DNA from: Willaertia magna
Taxonomy: Eukaryota > Heterolobosea > Eutetramitea > Acrasida > Naegleriidae
Reading direction: 5' to 3'
Length of the DNA stretch: 64,000 nt
Assembly (NCBI GenBank): GCA_902984215.1
Contig: CADWAF010001108.1
Location: forward strand, 62,001-126,000
In this document: piece by piece, positions 30,001-40,004 of the stretch
Position numbering within the stretch: position 1 is the stretch's first letter
Layout: each line of letters starts with the position of its first letter
Program-made: the position numbers and the translations under genes
The notes under the pieces: model-generated
Told to the model about the DNA's origin: nothing
Seen by the model: the letters and a program-made list of their open reading frames with translations, nothing else
Database searches by the model: none

Positions 30001-30867
30001 ATGTTATCTTCTACTGCTCTTTACACATTGGTCTTACCAAAAGCAATTGATTTTTTACAAAAGAATGTCGTTCTAGTTAGCAGTCCAAAAATCGGAAGTA
30101 ATTTGTTTGAAATACCTTTAAATAATAAAAACAATGTTAAAAATTTATCAGAAGTATTATATAGAAGAGAAGCTAAAGCAATACATTGGAAAGAAGATGA
30201 ATTACCAACAACTTTAATTTTAGAGTTGTTTTTAATATGTAATGTTAGAAAAATTGTTTTAGATTTTGATTTAAAAGCTTTACCGTCTTCTATTGAATTA
30301 CTTTATTCAGTAGATGAAAAGAAATTAAATTTTAAAAGATTAAAAATATTAAGAGATAATGAATTAAAAAGGGTTTGTAAATTATTTTAATTTATTATTT
30401 ATATGTATATTATTTAATTATTTTAGACAAACCCTTTTGTTATTTATCTAACAAAACCTCTTCCAATGAAGTATTTTAAAATTAAGCTTAATGGATTTAT
30501 TGATTCTTCAGAACAACAAAAGATATCAAAGGAAGGAGAAGCAAAACAAACAAAGAAAAAGTGTATATTGCGAAGTATAAGATTGTATGGCAGTCCTGCT
30601 TTATCTGGTGAAAATCTTTATGAACTTTACAATAAAAATCAAGATAAATTGAAAGCTTTAGTTACAGGATTGACTGGATTTGGTAAGGAACAAACAAAAG
30701 AAGAAAAGAAAAAGACTAAGGATGGTTCAGAAAACAAGGGTGGAGATGAAAGTTCTACAACACCAACAGAGGAAGAAGATAAAGAAGAAGGTATTACTAT
30801 TGAAATTCTTCCAGATGACGAAACTGAAAATCAAAATAATAATTCATTCAGAACTTCCAAATTATAA
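30001..30867 (+). CDS. Hypothetical two-exon protein, possibly discoidin-like fold
   Basis: Exons 30001-30372 and 30427-30867 give 270 residues. The intron is 54 nt with a GTTTGT donor. The ordered part (about 20-195) alternates short hydrophobic strands (TTLILELFLICNVRKIVLDF, FVIYLTKPLPMKYFKIKLNG, CILRSIRLYGSP), a pattern like galactose-binding/discoidin beta-sandwich domains, but I cannot confirm a family. The tail is Lys/Glu-rich and disordered. A perfect 12-bp inverted repeat spans both splice sites. The stop lies 10 bp from that of the convergent dynamin gene. Confidence 0.6.
30367..30438 (+). promoter_or_regulatory. Inverted repeat pairing the two splice sites of one intron
   Basis: AAAAGGGTTTGT at 30367-30378 covers the last exon bases and the GTTTGT donor. 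Its exact reverse complement ACAAACCCTTTT lies at 30427-30438, starting at the first base of exon 2. A 12-bp stem would enclose the rest of the 54-nt intron and place donor and acceptor side by side. Confidence 0.55.
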
Positions 30868-30877
30868 TAACTTAATT

Positions 30878-33671
30878 TTATTTTTCCTTTTTAGTGGATT
30901 GTTGTTGTTTAGAGCTAGAATTTGGTTGTTGGGGAGTTGAACCATTCGTTGTGGATTGTTTTTTAACAACTTTCTTTCTAGGTGTTGAATTTGTACTATG
31001 AGACCCATTACTCATTGTATCTGAAATTGAGGCATTATTATTAATTGTTGTATTCCCTGTACCGTTTGCAGAAAACTTTTCTGCCAAAGAAGTAAATAAT
31101 TCTTTGTGACTTATTAATTTCTTAATTTGCTCTTGATAATTTTCTTTTGCAGCTTTTAATTGTACTATCTTAACACCAAACAATTCTTTCAATTTATCTG
31201 GACCTAAAGATAAGAAGTGAATTCTTACGAAATTATCTAAACTATTGAACATTGGTTCAAGGAAAAAGGCATTAAACTTAGCTTTAATGTATTTCACTAA
31301 CATCATTCTTACTCCAGCAAATAATTGAGCTGATATTCTTTTTATGGCTTCACATTTCTCCTCTGTTAATTCTCTACCCTTAAATTTATCTGATCCAAAA
31401 GCTGTAAATATATTATCTTTAGTGTCATCTGTTATTTTCTTCACTCTTGTTATTGTATCTTCTTCTTTTGGATTTAAAAGATCATATTCAAAAGATGTAT
31501 CTTGTGACGTTCCTCCTATAACATCCCAATCTAATACCTTAATAAATGTGTCAAACTCATCTGATGTTTTACTTCTAACTTCAGTAATTAAATTATTTAA
31601 ATAGTCATCCGATACTTTTACAACTTCCTCTAAAAAGCTTTTGGATTTGTTTGTTTGAGAATTAATATTTAACATATATTTAGCAACTAATCTAAATAAA
31701 TTCTTTACAACGAAATGACATCTTTTCAATAATGTTTCAATTAATGGTTTAAATGCTGACCTACATTTCTTTTGAACTAAATCTGTTACACCTCTAATAT
31801 AATCTGGTGATGTATGCATTGGACTAACACCTATTGTAACAGCAACTTCATCATTCGTTGTTTGTGGAAATTCTTGTGCATGAGCAACAACCTCAAATTC
31901 AGACAACAATCTCTCCAATTGAGCACCTCCATATAATTTATAATTCTTATTTCTAATTGGTAATTTCTCTTGCAATTGTGGAGGGAATCCAGGCCAATCA
32001 CCAACATTGGATTGTGTTCTTTCTTCTTCTAGAGTAAATCCATTCTTTAACGTATCAAATTGATTTGTACCACTTAAAGCACGTACCACATTTGTTACAT
32101 AAGCTCCAATAATTTGTGACACTTGTGACTCAATACTTTGTTTTTCAACTTCAACCAATTCAGATTGAACTTTTTGTAATCTAGATTTTCTTGATACTAA
32201 TAGTTCTTCAAGATTACTTAAAGCAGGACTTATACCTGCAACATATCTATCATTTAATAATTTCTCTAAATATCTTTTTAAACTAAAAAATCCAAAATTA
32301 AGTTTAAATCTTGCCTCATCCCATCCAACTTGACATAATTTTTTGTAATCTTTTAAGTAAACTTCAACTAGTTGTTTTTTAAAATCATTTTCAGCTAAAT
32401 TTCTTGTCCCGTAGCCACTAGGTAATGAAATGTAAAATACTTTGGATAAATCTTTAATTTGATTGTCTGTTGCTAAATATCCATTAGTTTCTTGTTCAGT
32501 ACTAAATTGATTTAATCTATTATTGAATTTGGTAATTACAAATACTGTTCTTTTAAAATTTGGATCATATTGCTTTATAATTGGTCTTACTTGTGAATTA
32601 CACCATTCAACTGTAGATTGTTCCAATGCTACAATTATTGTATTTGGTTTTTTAATATAACTAGTCACACATTTATAAATTCTTTCTGATAGTGGATCTG
32701 TTTCTCCCTTTCTAAACCCAGGTGTGTCTACAATCTATTGTAAAGTTATACATTTTGTAAATTTTTGTAAAAAAATTATAAATACTTACAGTTAAATTAG
32801 CACAATATCTATATTTTACTCTCAAAATTATTGGTCTACTAGAAACATTAGTTTTACCACATACTTCTTCAGTTCTTCTTCTAATCTCTTTTTCCAATGA
32901 AGGTACAGGTGTCGATTCCTCTTCTAACTCTGTAGTTTTATCTTCTTTCATAAAATAACAAATAGGTTTCTCAGCACTTGGATCATTAATCATTTGTAAA
33001 AGTAAAGGTCTTCTAGTTCCAATTTGTGTATCTACAGTATTAAATTGGAAACCTAATAAAGCTTCAACAAATGAACTTTTACCATCAGATTGCATTCCAA
33101 CAACAACTAATTCAGGTGTTTCAAATTTTAAATTATGTTCATGGGCTACAGTTTGTAAATTATTAAAAGCTTCATATAAATTTCTATTATCTTTTACATT
33201 TCCTTGTATTTGTAATAAAATTTGTTTCTCTTTTTCAATCTTTTCATTTAATTTTAATTTTTCAGAAGATGAAATCTTTTTCTTTTGTTGCGTTGAATTA
33301 GAATTACTATTTTGATTACTTTTATCTGTCTTTGGCGTTCTTACTGGTGACAAATTATTATTATTATGATGATTGTTGGAATTGTATTGTGGTGAACTAG
33401 GTGTTTCAAAATCTTGAGTGCCGAATACACTTCCATTATTATTATTATGATTGTTATTATTATTGTTTAGGTCATCATCTAATACACTTGAATCTAGGTT
33501 TTGGGAAAAAGTTGTTTCTTCAAAAGTACTTGTTGGAGATCCGAAAGGAACTTGTTTAAAATTTTCATCTTGTGAAAGTGTAACTTCATCGTCATAAAAA
33601 CTATTTTGTTTTACTTTCTTTTGTTCATTATTATTATTTGTTGGACTTTGTTTTCTCTTAGTGGAAGACAT
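30878..33671 (-). CDS. Dynamin-related GTPase, DRP5B/ARC5-like
   Basis: Two exons, 33671-32790 and 32734-30878, joined by a 55-nt intron, give 912 residues; an alternative ATG four codons upstream exists. A disordered Asn-rich N-terminus of about 150 residues precedes the dynamin GTPase: P-loop GMQSDGKSS, switch region GTRRPLLLQM, and DTPG formed at the start of exon 2. The middle/GED-like helical region follows and the protein ends in a Ser/Lys tail. The GMQSDGKS...FQFN...TRRP spacing matches plant ARC5/DRP5B rather than classical dynamin, and no PH or proline-rich domain is seen. The G4 motif reads TKFN, with Asn where Asp is usual. A membrane-scission role (mitochondrial, peroxisomal or cytokinetic) is inferred. 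Confidence 0.86.
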
Positions 33672-33862
33672 TATATAATACAAAAAAATAATTTAGGCTT
33701 TATATATCGGTATCAATCAGCGATAATGAATTTCAAATTGTATTCGATTCATGTTAATAATGTAGAATATAGGGATTAGGGTTTGTAATACAAAAAATTG
33801 GTTAAGAACGAGTAATGAGAAAGGTCAATAAGTTAGGCTTGAAAGTTGTACTTACATTTTTT

Positions 33863-34078
33863 TTAATTTGATTCTACAAAAAACTGGAACGAATTAGTTT
33901 GCCGCTTAATAATTTTTTTGTATTTCGAAAAAAAATAAACAAAAATGATTATTCCTATAAATACTTGAATTTTATAGGGCCAAGGTGGGTGATGTAAAAT
34001 TGTTTTATTTTGTTTTTTAGTTTTTGTTAAGAAGACTTTTGCAAAATAGATTGATGTTTGGCTTAAATCATTCATCAA
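33863..34078 (-). CDS. Possible small single-pass membrane protein (71 aa)
   Basis: An ATG-started frame of 71 residues. The N-terminus is polar, then PPWPYKIQVFIGIIIFVYFF forms one convincing transmembrane helix, and the tail is basic. The organisation is like many small mitochondrial inner-membrane subunits, but no family is recognised and the region is AT-rich enough to produce such a frame by chance. It lies between the dynamin and SAM-domain genes, all on the minus strand. Confidence 0.35.
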   Translation of the reverse strand: MMNDLSQTSIYFAKVFLTKTKKQNKTILHHPPWPYKIQVFIGIIIFVYFFSKYKKIIKRQTNSFQFFVESN

Positions 34079-34162
34079 TCCAGTAAGTCTTCTCAGTTAG
34101 TTAACCTTCACATCAAGAAAATTAGTGAAAGCACTGACTGTGCCGCAAGTTTCTTTTCAAAA

Positions 34163-34606
34163 TTAATTATAATTATTGAATAAATTATAAATAGCTGTGA
34201 ATACAGAAGCTGCCACTGTTATCACATTATTATCTGTTGTTAGTAAATATTTATTCACATACTCTATTGTTTGTAAAACTCTTGGTGAAATCTCTTCGTT
34301 AGCATTCATCACTTCCCTTGTAGAAAGTAGTTCCATTATATCTTGGAAAGAAAGATCAACTAAATCCCTTCCAGTAATGCAGTGATATTCAAACAGGTGA
34401 CTTATCTTTGACATTTCTATCACGTTATTGTTATTTAATGTTATATTAGGTAGTCCTCCAATCCATGACACAACCCTTTCAACAGACCATTCTTCAGCAT
34501 TATTTCTTATTCTGTTATAAGATGAAGGTGTTATTGCGGATATTGTGCATATTCCAATAGTATTTGTTTTAACACAATGGTTACAACACATGGTTCCTTT
34601 TGCCAT
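34163..34606 (-). CDS. SAM-domain protein
   Basis: 147 residues in one exon. The core (about 39-117) is a sterile alpha motif: EEWSVERVVSWIGGLPNI, a loop, then HLFEYHCITGRDLVDLSFQDIMELL and a final long helix ending in IEYVNKYL. The N-terminus has a Cys cluster (MCCNHCV). SAM domains mediate protein-protein or RNA contacts; the partner is unknown. The C-terminal 25 residues are mildly hydrophobic. Confidence 0.7.
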   Translation of the reverse strand: MAKGTMCCNHCVKTNTIGICTISAITPSSYNRIRNNAEEWSVERVVSWIGGLPNITLNNNNVIEMSKISHLFEYHCITGRDLVDLSFQDIMELLSTREVMNANEEISPRVLQTIEYVNKYLLTTDNNVITVAASVFTAIYNLFNNYN

Positions 34607-35024
34607 TCTTTTGCTTTTGTTAATGTAATTGGTTCATAAAGCTTTCCACAATTTTGCGAATGGAAAATCAGAAATTGTACAAAATCATCAACTAGTTGCC
34701 GAATATGAATGGTTACACCGACCCTATTGCCAAATTACAATGTTTATATTTCCTGGATGGATTTATTTGATGCTTGTTGGGCCATATTAAAGTAACACCT
34801 AACAGTTAAATTAATTTAATAACATAGCTTTTTATTGAAATAAAGAAGAAGACTACGACGCTAATGATAAGAGCCAAAATCCCTTCAAATTATTCCCGGT
34901 TCAAGGAATAAAAGAAACGGAGACTGCGCATTCTTTGTTAGTGTTTGTCACAAATATTACAATAACTATTCCATAATTAACTAATGCATTAATTAATTGT
35001 AAAAAGTTTCATTGAATTGAAAAA
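34607..35024. other. Intergenic region with a non-ATG hydrophobic frame
   Basis: 418 bp between divergent genes. A plus-strand frame ending at about 34790 reads YEWLHRPYCQITMFIFPGWIY but has no ATG, and the upstream space is occupied by the SAM-domain gene. It is therefore not called as a gene. Nothing else is evident. Confidence 0.3.
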
Positions 35025-35075
35025 GTGATGATTACAAGATTTATTGGTGGTCGAAAGATTCATCTGAAAAAAAAA

Positions 35076-36257
35076 ATGAAATCTTTATCACTTTCCGTTT
35101 TGTTACTTCTTCTTTCTTTGTTGATTACTTTTATTGATTCCAGTTTATTGACATTAAAACCATTAATTTCACCAAATGTTAATTTTAAAAACGGTAGATA
35201 TTTACCTGTTGAAAATGGTTTAATTCAATTCGATTGGTCTGGATTTACTATTGAAATTAATTCCTTACAATTCCCAAATAATAATTTCTCAATGATTGTT
35301 CATTTAAGTGATGCTGGTAATTGGTATAATGTTAATTTATATAAAATGTCAACTAATCAATTAATCCAACAAGAAATTTTAGCTACACAAAACAATAATG
35401 GAAAAATTGTAAATTATCAAGTAAATATGAAGTGGTTAAATTCAAATAGAAATGATTTATATAAAATTGAAATTGTAAAAAGAACTGAAGCATTGTTTGG
35501 AATTGTTTCTTTTGGTGGTGTCACTTTTGTAAATCAAAATAGTCAACCAGTAAATGTTTTAATTAACAATAATAAAAAAGTAAACAATGATCAAGAATTT
35601 AAAATTGAATTCTTAGGAGATTCTTTAAGCTGTGCTTACGGTAATTTAGGTAAACCACCATGTGATTTCACAGCTTCAACCCAAGATGTCACACAAAGTT
35701 TTGTAACTAAAACAGCTCAATATTTAAATGTAACTAACTTTAATATTGAATGTTGGAGTGGAAAGGGTGTTGTTAGAAATTATGGTGATAAGAATACAAC
35801 ATCTAAAAATCCTTATCCATCTTATTATCCAAGAACATTAGGAAATGATGTTAAGAATGAATGGAAATTCAGTCAATTCGTTCCAGATTTAGTTGTAATC
35901 ACTTTGGGAGGAAATGATTTCAGTACAGCACCTAGACCTTCTTATGAAGAATTTAGTACTGGATATAATAAGCTAATTGATTATGTGTTTGATAGATATT
36001 TACCTTATAAAGGAAATACTTTGAAGATGGTTTTAGTTTGTGGTCCTTTAAGTATGGATTGTTATGAAGGATTTTCTGAAAGGGTTGCAATGAGTAGAAA
36101 AGAATATGGTAAAACATTATTCTTCCTTTCAATGCATGGTTTACTTACTGAAAGTGATGATATTGGTTGTGCTGGACATCCTTCAGTTAAAGGTGACACA
36201 AAGATGGCAAATTTATTAGGTAAATTTATTGCTGGAAATGTAATTTCTAGAAAATAA
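35076..36257 (+). CDS. Secreted SGNH esterase, carbohydrate esterase family 2 type
   Basis: Start chosen at the ATG of MKSLSLSVLLLLLSLLITF, a signal peptide; an ATG 17 codons upstream (35025) would bury the signal. The protein has 393 residues. It has an N-terminal beta-sandwich (about 25-165) and a C-terminal SGNH hydrolase domain. The catalytic Ser is in LGDSLSCAYG (about residue 183 of this form), the Asn block is LGGNDF, and the Asp/His pair is in CAGHPSVKGD. The jelly-roll plus SGNH layout is that of CE2 acetyl-xylan/cell-wall esterases. A role in removing acetyl groups from food polysaccharides is inferred. Confidence 0.83.
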   Translation: MKSLSLSVLLLLLSLLITFIDSSLLTLKPLISPNVNFKNGRYLPVENGLIQFDWSGFTIEINSLQFPNNNFSMIVHLSDAGNWYNVNLYKMSTNQLIQQEILATQNNNGKIVNYQVNMKWLNSNRNDLYKIEIVKRTEALFGIVSFGGVTFVNQNSQPVNVLINNNKKVNNDQEFKIEFLGDSLSCAYGNLGKPPCDFTASTQDVTQSFVTKTAQYLNVTNFNIECWSGKGVVRNYGDKNTTSKNPYPSYYPRTLGNDVKNEWKFSQFVPDLVVITLGGNDFSTAPRPSYEEFSTGYNKLIDYVFDRYLPYKGNTLKMVLVCGPLSMDCYEGFSERVAMSRKEYGKTLFFLSMHGLLTESDDIGCAGHPSVKGDTKMANLLGKFIAGNVISRK

Positions 36258-36349
36258 TAAATATTTTGTTGAATATTTAATTAAATGGTTTTGTAAATTA
36301 TTGTAAAGATTTGTAAAATACTGTCCCAAAAACTTTATAAAAAAAAATA

Positions 36350-37714
36350 ATGGAAGAGTGTGAAAAAGACGTTGTTTATTCTCTTTTTTACAAACCACAA
36401 ACCGACCAAGATCTTTCTCTTGAAGAACGAGTTGATGAGTTAAATAATCAATTATTAATACCAAATTATAAAACAAACTATCATTATTCTTCAACAGATT
36501 TTGAAATTTATTTGGGTGGGTTTTCGGCAAGAGGTGGTTTAATGATTAGTGGATTTAATAGAAAAGAAACTTGGCCATACTTTATTAAATTTACAAAAGA
36601 TAATATTCCAATACCTTTACAAAATGAAGAATATGTTGAATTTATTAAATGTGGTTTACAGCATTTAGTTATTGCAACTAATTTTTCAAAATGTTATTTA
36701 TTTGGTGATTTTAAATATATAATTGATAATTTCGATTTAAATTTATGTCAACCATTATTATTTAAAGTGAGTTACACACCAAATCATTTAAACTATAAAA
36801 TTACACATTTAGATTGTGGTGAACAATTTATTATTGTAAAGGATGAATTAAATAATTTTTGGTATGCTGGTAAATCTAATTTTGGAAATTCAAGAAAAGT
36901 TTATTATTATGACTTTACTCTTTTGAATGGAGGTATATTATTAAGTGATTTAAACTCAAATAAACATTACATTATTACAAAAGTGATTGCAGGTGGAAGA
37001 CATGTTGCAGTTTGTGTTAATGATCAATTTATTTATACAATAGGAAATAATTATAGTAATCAACTTGGAATTAGGGATTACAGAAAAACATTGTCAAAAA
37101 AATCAAATTTATGTGATTTCAGTTTTATGAAAGCTGACTGGAATTTAAATGGTGAGTATTATGTTCAAGAGTTGGCATGTTCTGGCAGCTCAACCATTAT
37201 TTTAACGAGTAAGTAATTAATTTACATTCAAAAAGAAGTAATAATTTGTTAATAACAATTTGATTAAGAATGTGGAAAGATATTTAAAACTAATGAAGAC
37301 CAAGAATTGTTAACTTTAATTACTGACATAGTTGACCAACCAATTTCAATTGGCACGGAATGGGAGGGAGCTGTAATTCTTTTACAAAGCCAAAAATTAC
37401 ATTTACTGCTCGATGATGAAATCAAAGTAAAAGATTCTACTGGTATTCTTTTAGAAAATACAAATTTACAAGAATTGAAATTGTCAACTGGAACAGGTTC
37501 AATGAAAGAAATGTTTGCATGTTATTCTGATAAAGAAGTTAAATTTAAAAAAAAGGAAGAAACTATTACTTTAAAAACAAAATTGCCAATTATGCATGTT
37601 CAACTTTCAAGTGAGATTTATCTTGTTTTTTGCAAGAAAAATCGAAATGAAGTTCAAAGAAAATTATTTAACACAAAAGGATTAGTTGACATTGATTTTA
37701 TTCTTAATAAATAG
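36350..37714 (+). CDS. RCC1-like repeat protein (two exons)
   Basis: Exons 36350-37208 and 37269-37714, with a 60-nt GTAAGT intron, give 434 residues. Repeated segments follow the RCC1 propeller pattern of hydrophobic strand, Cys/Gly-His turn and a display strand: FIKCGLQHLVIATNFSKCYLFGD, then LDCGEQFIIVKDELNNFWYAGK, then VIAGGRHVAVCVNDQFIYTIGNN. The repeats are more diverged than in Ran exchange factor RCC1, so a scaffold or ubiquitin-ligase-type role is as likely as nucleotide exchange. A related gene lies at 52950-54281. Confidence 0.75.
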
Positions 37715-37845
37715 TTCTGAGATAATTAATTGAAAATAGTTATGCATTCGCAATCAATGTCAAATTTTACCAATTTTATTTTACCTTCATTATTATAAAT
37801 TTTTATTCCTTTTCCTCTTTGAGGCTGCATTCTCTTTAAATTTTC

Positions 37846-38480
37846 TTAAACGTTCATCAATTTCATCAGAGCACCCAACATCATTCCACTGCTTCTATTT
37901 AAATTATTTTCTTCACTGTCATTAACTTCATCTCTCTCAGAAACAGTTCTTTCCCTGTCATTTTCAGTTTTGTAAGGCAAAGTCTCCTCCAAAATAAACA
38001 AAAATGTAAATGGTATAACAAAAAAGAAAGCTATTGACAAAACTGTTATAAGTGTAATATCAATTGCAGCAATAATATTTGTACTATATTCATACAGTTT
38101 AATTTTCCATTCTATTTTTTCATAATCTTCTTGTGTATGACATTTACTTACTAATTCTCTAATACTGGAATGTAAGTAAATACCTGGAAATACAGAAAAT
38201 ATTAAGAATAAGATTGCATACATTGAATATTTTAAGGTTTGAATGTAAAATAAAATTAATTTAGTAGACCATTTTAATTTTTCCTTTTCTTCATTCTTTT
38301 TGTTATTATTATTTTCATTAATTTTATTGTCGCTACTGTCGTTACTATTTGTAATATTGATATTTATTTGTTGTAAAGTGTTTTCTTGTTGATTATTGAT
38401 TTGTGGTAAAAAAGTAGTATGAAAAGAAAGGTTGTTTTTATTGTTAGCGAGATGATGCTTTTCAGCACTGGTTGCAGTTT
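37846..38480 (-). CDS. Multi-pass membrane protein, both ends unresolved
   Basis: An open minus-strand frame runs from about 38480 to a stop at 37848-37846. The first ATG is only at 38223, but upstream codons look coding (Asn/Gln/Lys-rich, then KLKWSTKLILFYIQTLKYS), so a 5' exon is probably missing; I could not find a clean donor. Two transmembrane segments are visible (AILFLIFSVFPGIYL and AIDITLITVLSIAFFFVIPF). Near the 3' end coding quality switches frame: the ORF ends MLGALMKLMNV, but the overlapping frame continues as DEIDERLRKFKENAASKRK. A short intron with a weak donor, or a frameshift, could explain it. No family is recognised. Confidence 0.5.
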
Positions 38481-38968
38481 ATACATTTTTTTTTATTGAA
38501 ACATACCAATCAAAAATACTTTACAATAATTTTTTATTATTATTAATAAATATTATTGTTTTTGAACTAATTTATTTATTAAACCATTCACAAAAAAAAT
38601 ATTTTTTAATAAATAATAATATTATATATATTGTTGGATGTAAACCTGGATTTGTTTATCATTATAAATTTGATAACGAATTATCACAATAGTCTTTGAA
38701 ATAAATATCTTGAAATTTTTTTAGACATTTTTTATTTGTTGGTTGACTGTCAGTAAGGTTGGTTAAAAATCAGAAGAGTCTTTACAACAAGAAAAGTTCA
38801 CCGTTATTATTGTTGGGTTGTGTAATTGGCTAAATTTATTAAAATCAACAAATATTTTTCACAATTATTTGTCAATTAAATTATTTACAAAAATTCAAAA
38901 CTGAAAAAATCAATATTCCTCTTAATTCTTCTTCTATTATACATATAATGATCATTATAAAAAAAAAC
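38481..38968. other. Intergenic region with a gene relic
   Basis: AT-rich DNA upstream of the membrane-protein gene and downstream of Rab. The segment 38657-38686 matches 50814-50843 at 28 of 30 bases and, on the plus strand, both encode YHYKF(D/N)NELS. This suggests a decayed copy of an RCC1-like gene-family member. Nothing else is supported. Confidence 0.4.
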
Positions 38969-39680
38969 TTATTTACAACAACCAGTATTATTTGAATTTC
39001 CTCCTATAGATGCTGTTCCTTTTGGACCCGTAACGGTAGTAGTATCCTTCTTCTTATTGAACTCACTTTCCATATAGTTGTGACTATCAACAACTCTTTG
39101 TAACATTGTTTTAAAAGCATTATCAACATTATCAGATGATTTAGCAGACGTTTCAATATATGGTATTCCTAAATTCTTTGCTAATTCTTCAGCTCTATCT
39201 TTATCAATTACCCTTTTACTTTTTAAATCAGATTTATTTCCAACTAATACTAAACTAACATTATCTAATCCATGTTGTTTAATTTGGGATAACCATTTGG
39301 CAATATTCTTAAAACTTTCTTCATTAGTAAGATCAAAAACAACCATAATTCCATTAGAAGATCTATAATATGCGGAAACGATACTTGAAAATCTTTCTTG
39401 TCCAGCGGTATCCCATAACTAAATTTATTTAAATAAATTAATGTGGTTTAATATTTATTGATGAATATTACGTTACCTGAATTTTAGCAGTTCTATTATC
39501 TTTTAATGTTTCAGTTTTTATCTTAAAATCAACACCAATTGTAGTTAAATGACTTTCTAAAAATTCATCATCTGAATAACGAACTAATAGACAACTCTTT
39601 CCGACTCCACTATCTCCTACAATTAATATTTTAACAAGAATGTCATAATCCCATGGGCGATATTCAGCACTTGTTGACAT
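38969..39680 (-). CDS. Rab-family small GTPase (Rab1/Rab8-like)
   Basis: Exons 39680-39477 and 39418-38969, with a 58-nt GTAACG...TAG intron, give 217 residues. All G motifs are present: GDSGVGKS, effector loop [17 protein letters not shown] formed at the start of exon 2, GNKSDL and ETSAK. The Rab-specific segments [24 protein letters not shown] and similar are intact. The C-terminus ends GCCK, a double-cysteine prenylation signal. Sequence in the switch regions is closest to the Rab1/Rab8/Rab35 group, which acts in the ER-Golgi and exocytic pathways; finer assignment needs a tree. Confidence 0.94.
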
Positions 39681-40004
39681 GTTTTTTGAAGTGACTTTTT
39701 TTCTAAGTGAAAATAGAAGGCTTGGAGTTTCTTATTTTTCAAAAACAACACCGTTGTCTTTCGCTTACCGTTGTTTTTTTTTTCTTAAATACGTCAGAAG
39801 AAGAAACCGATTGGAGGTTATGGTTGTGAGTTGGATGGTTTAAAATAAAATTCACAAAGATACCGTCTACAGTTCCAAAAGGTTCAATGGGAATATTCTG
39901 TTAAAAAAGAGGCAGGTTTACCATTATTTATAATGTTATTTGCAAATGTTTCTTCTTGGTTATTTTAACCTTAATCAAAATAAATAGTAGTTAATTTACA
40001 TTCA
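39681..40004. other. Intergenic region upstream of Rab
   Basis: 324 bp between the Rab start and the stop of the next minus-strand gene. AT-rich with long T tracts near 39770-39785. It presumably contains the Rab promoter; no defined element is seen. Confidence 0.3.

Noticed and set aside
34640..34790. Hydrophobic plus-strand frame ending LMLVGPY
   Set aside because: No ATG and no room for an upstream exon before the divergent SAM-domain gene.
38480..38530. GTATGT...CCAG as an intron giving a 5' exon to the membrane protein
   Set aside because: The upstream frame that would fit contains a stop and no ATG, so the join does not yield a usable start.
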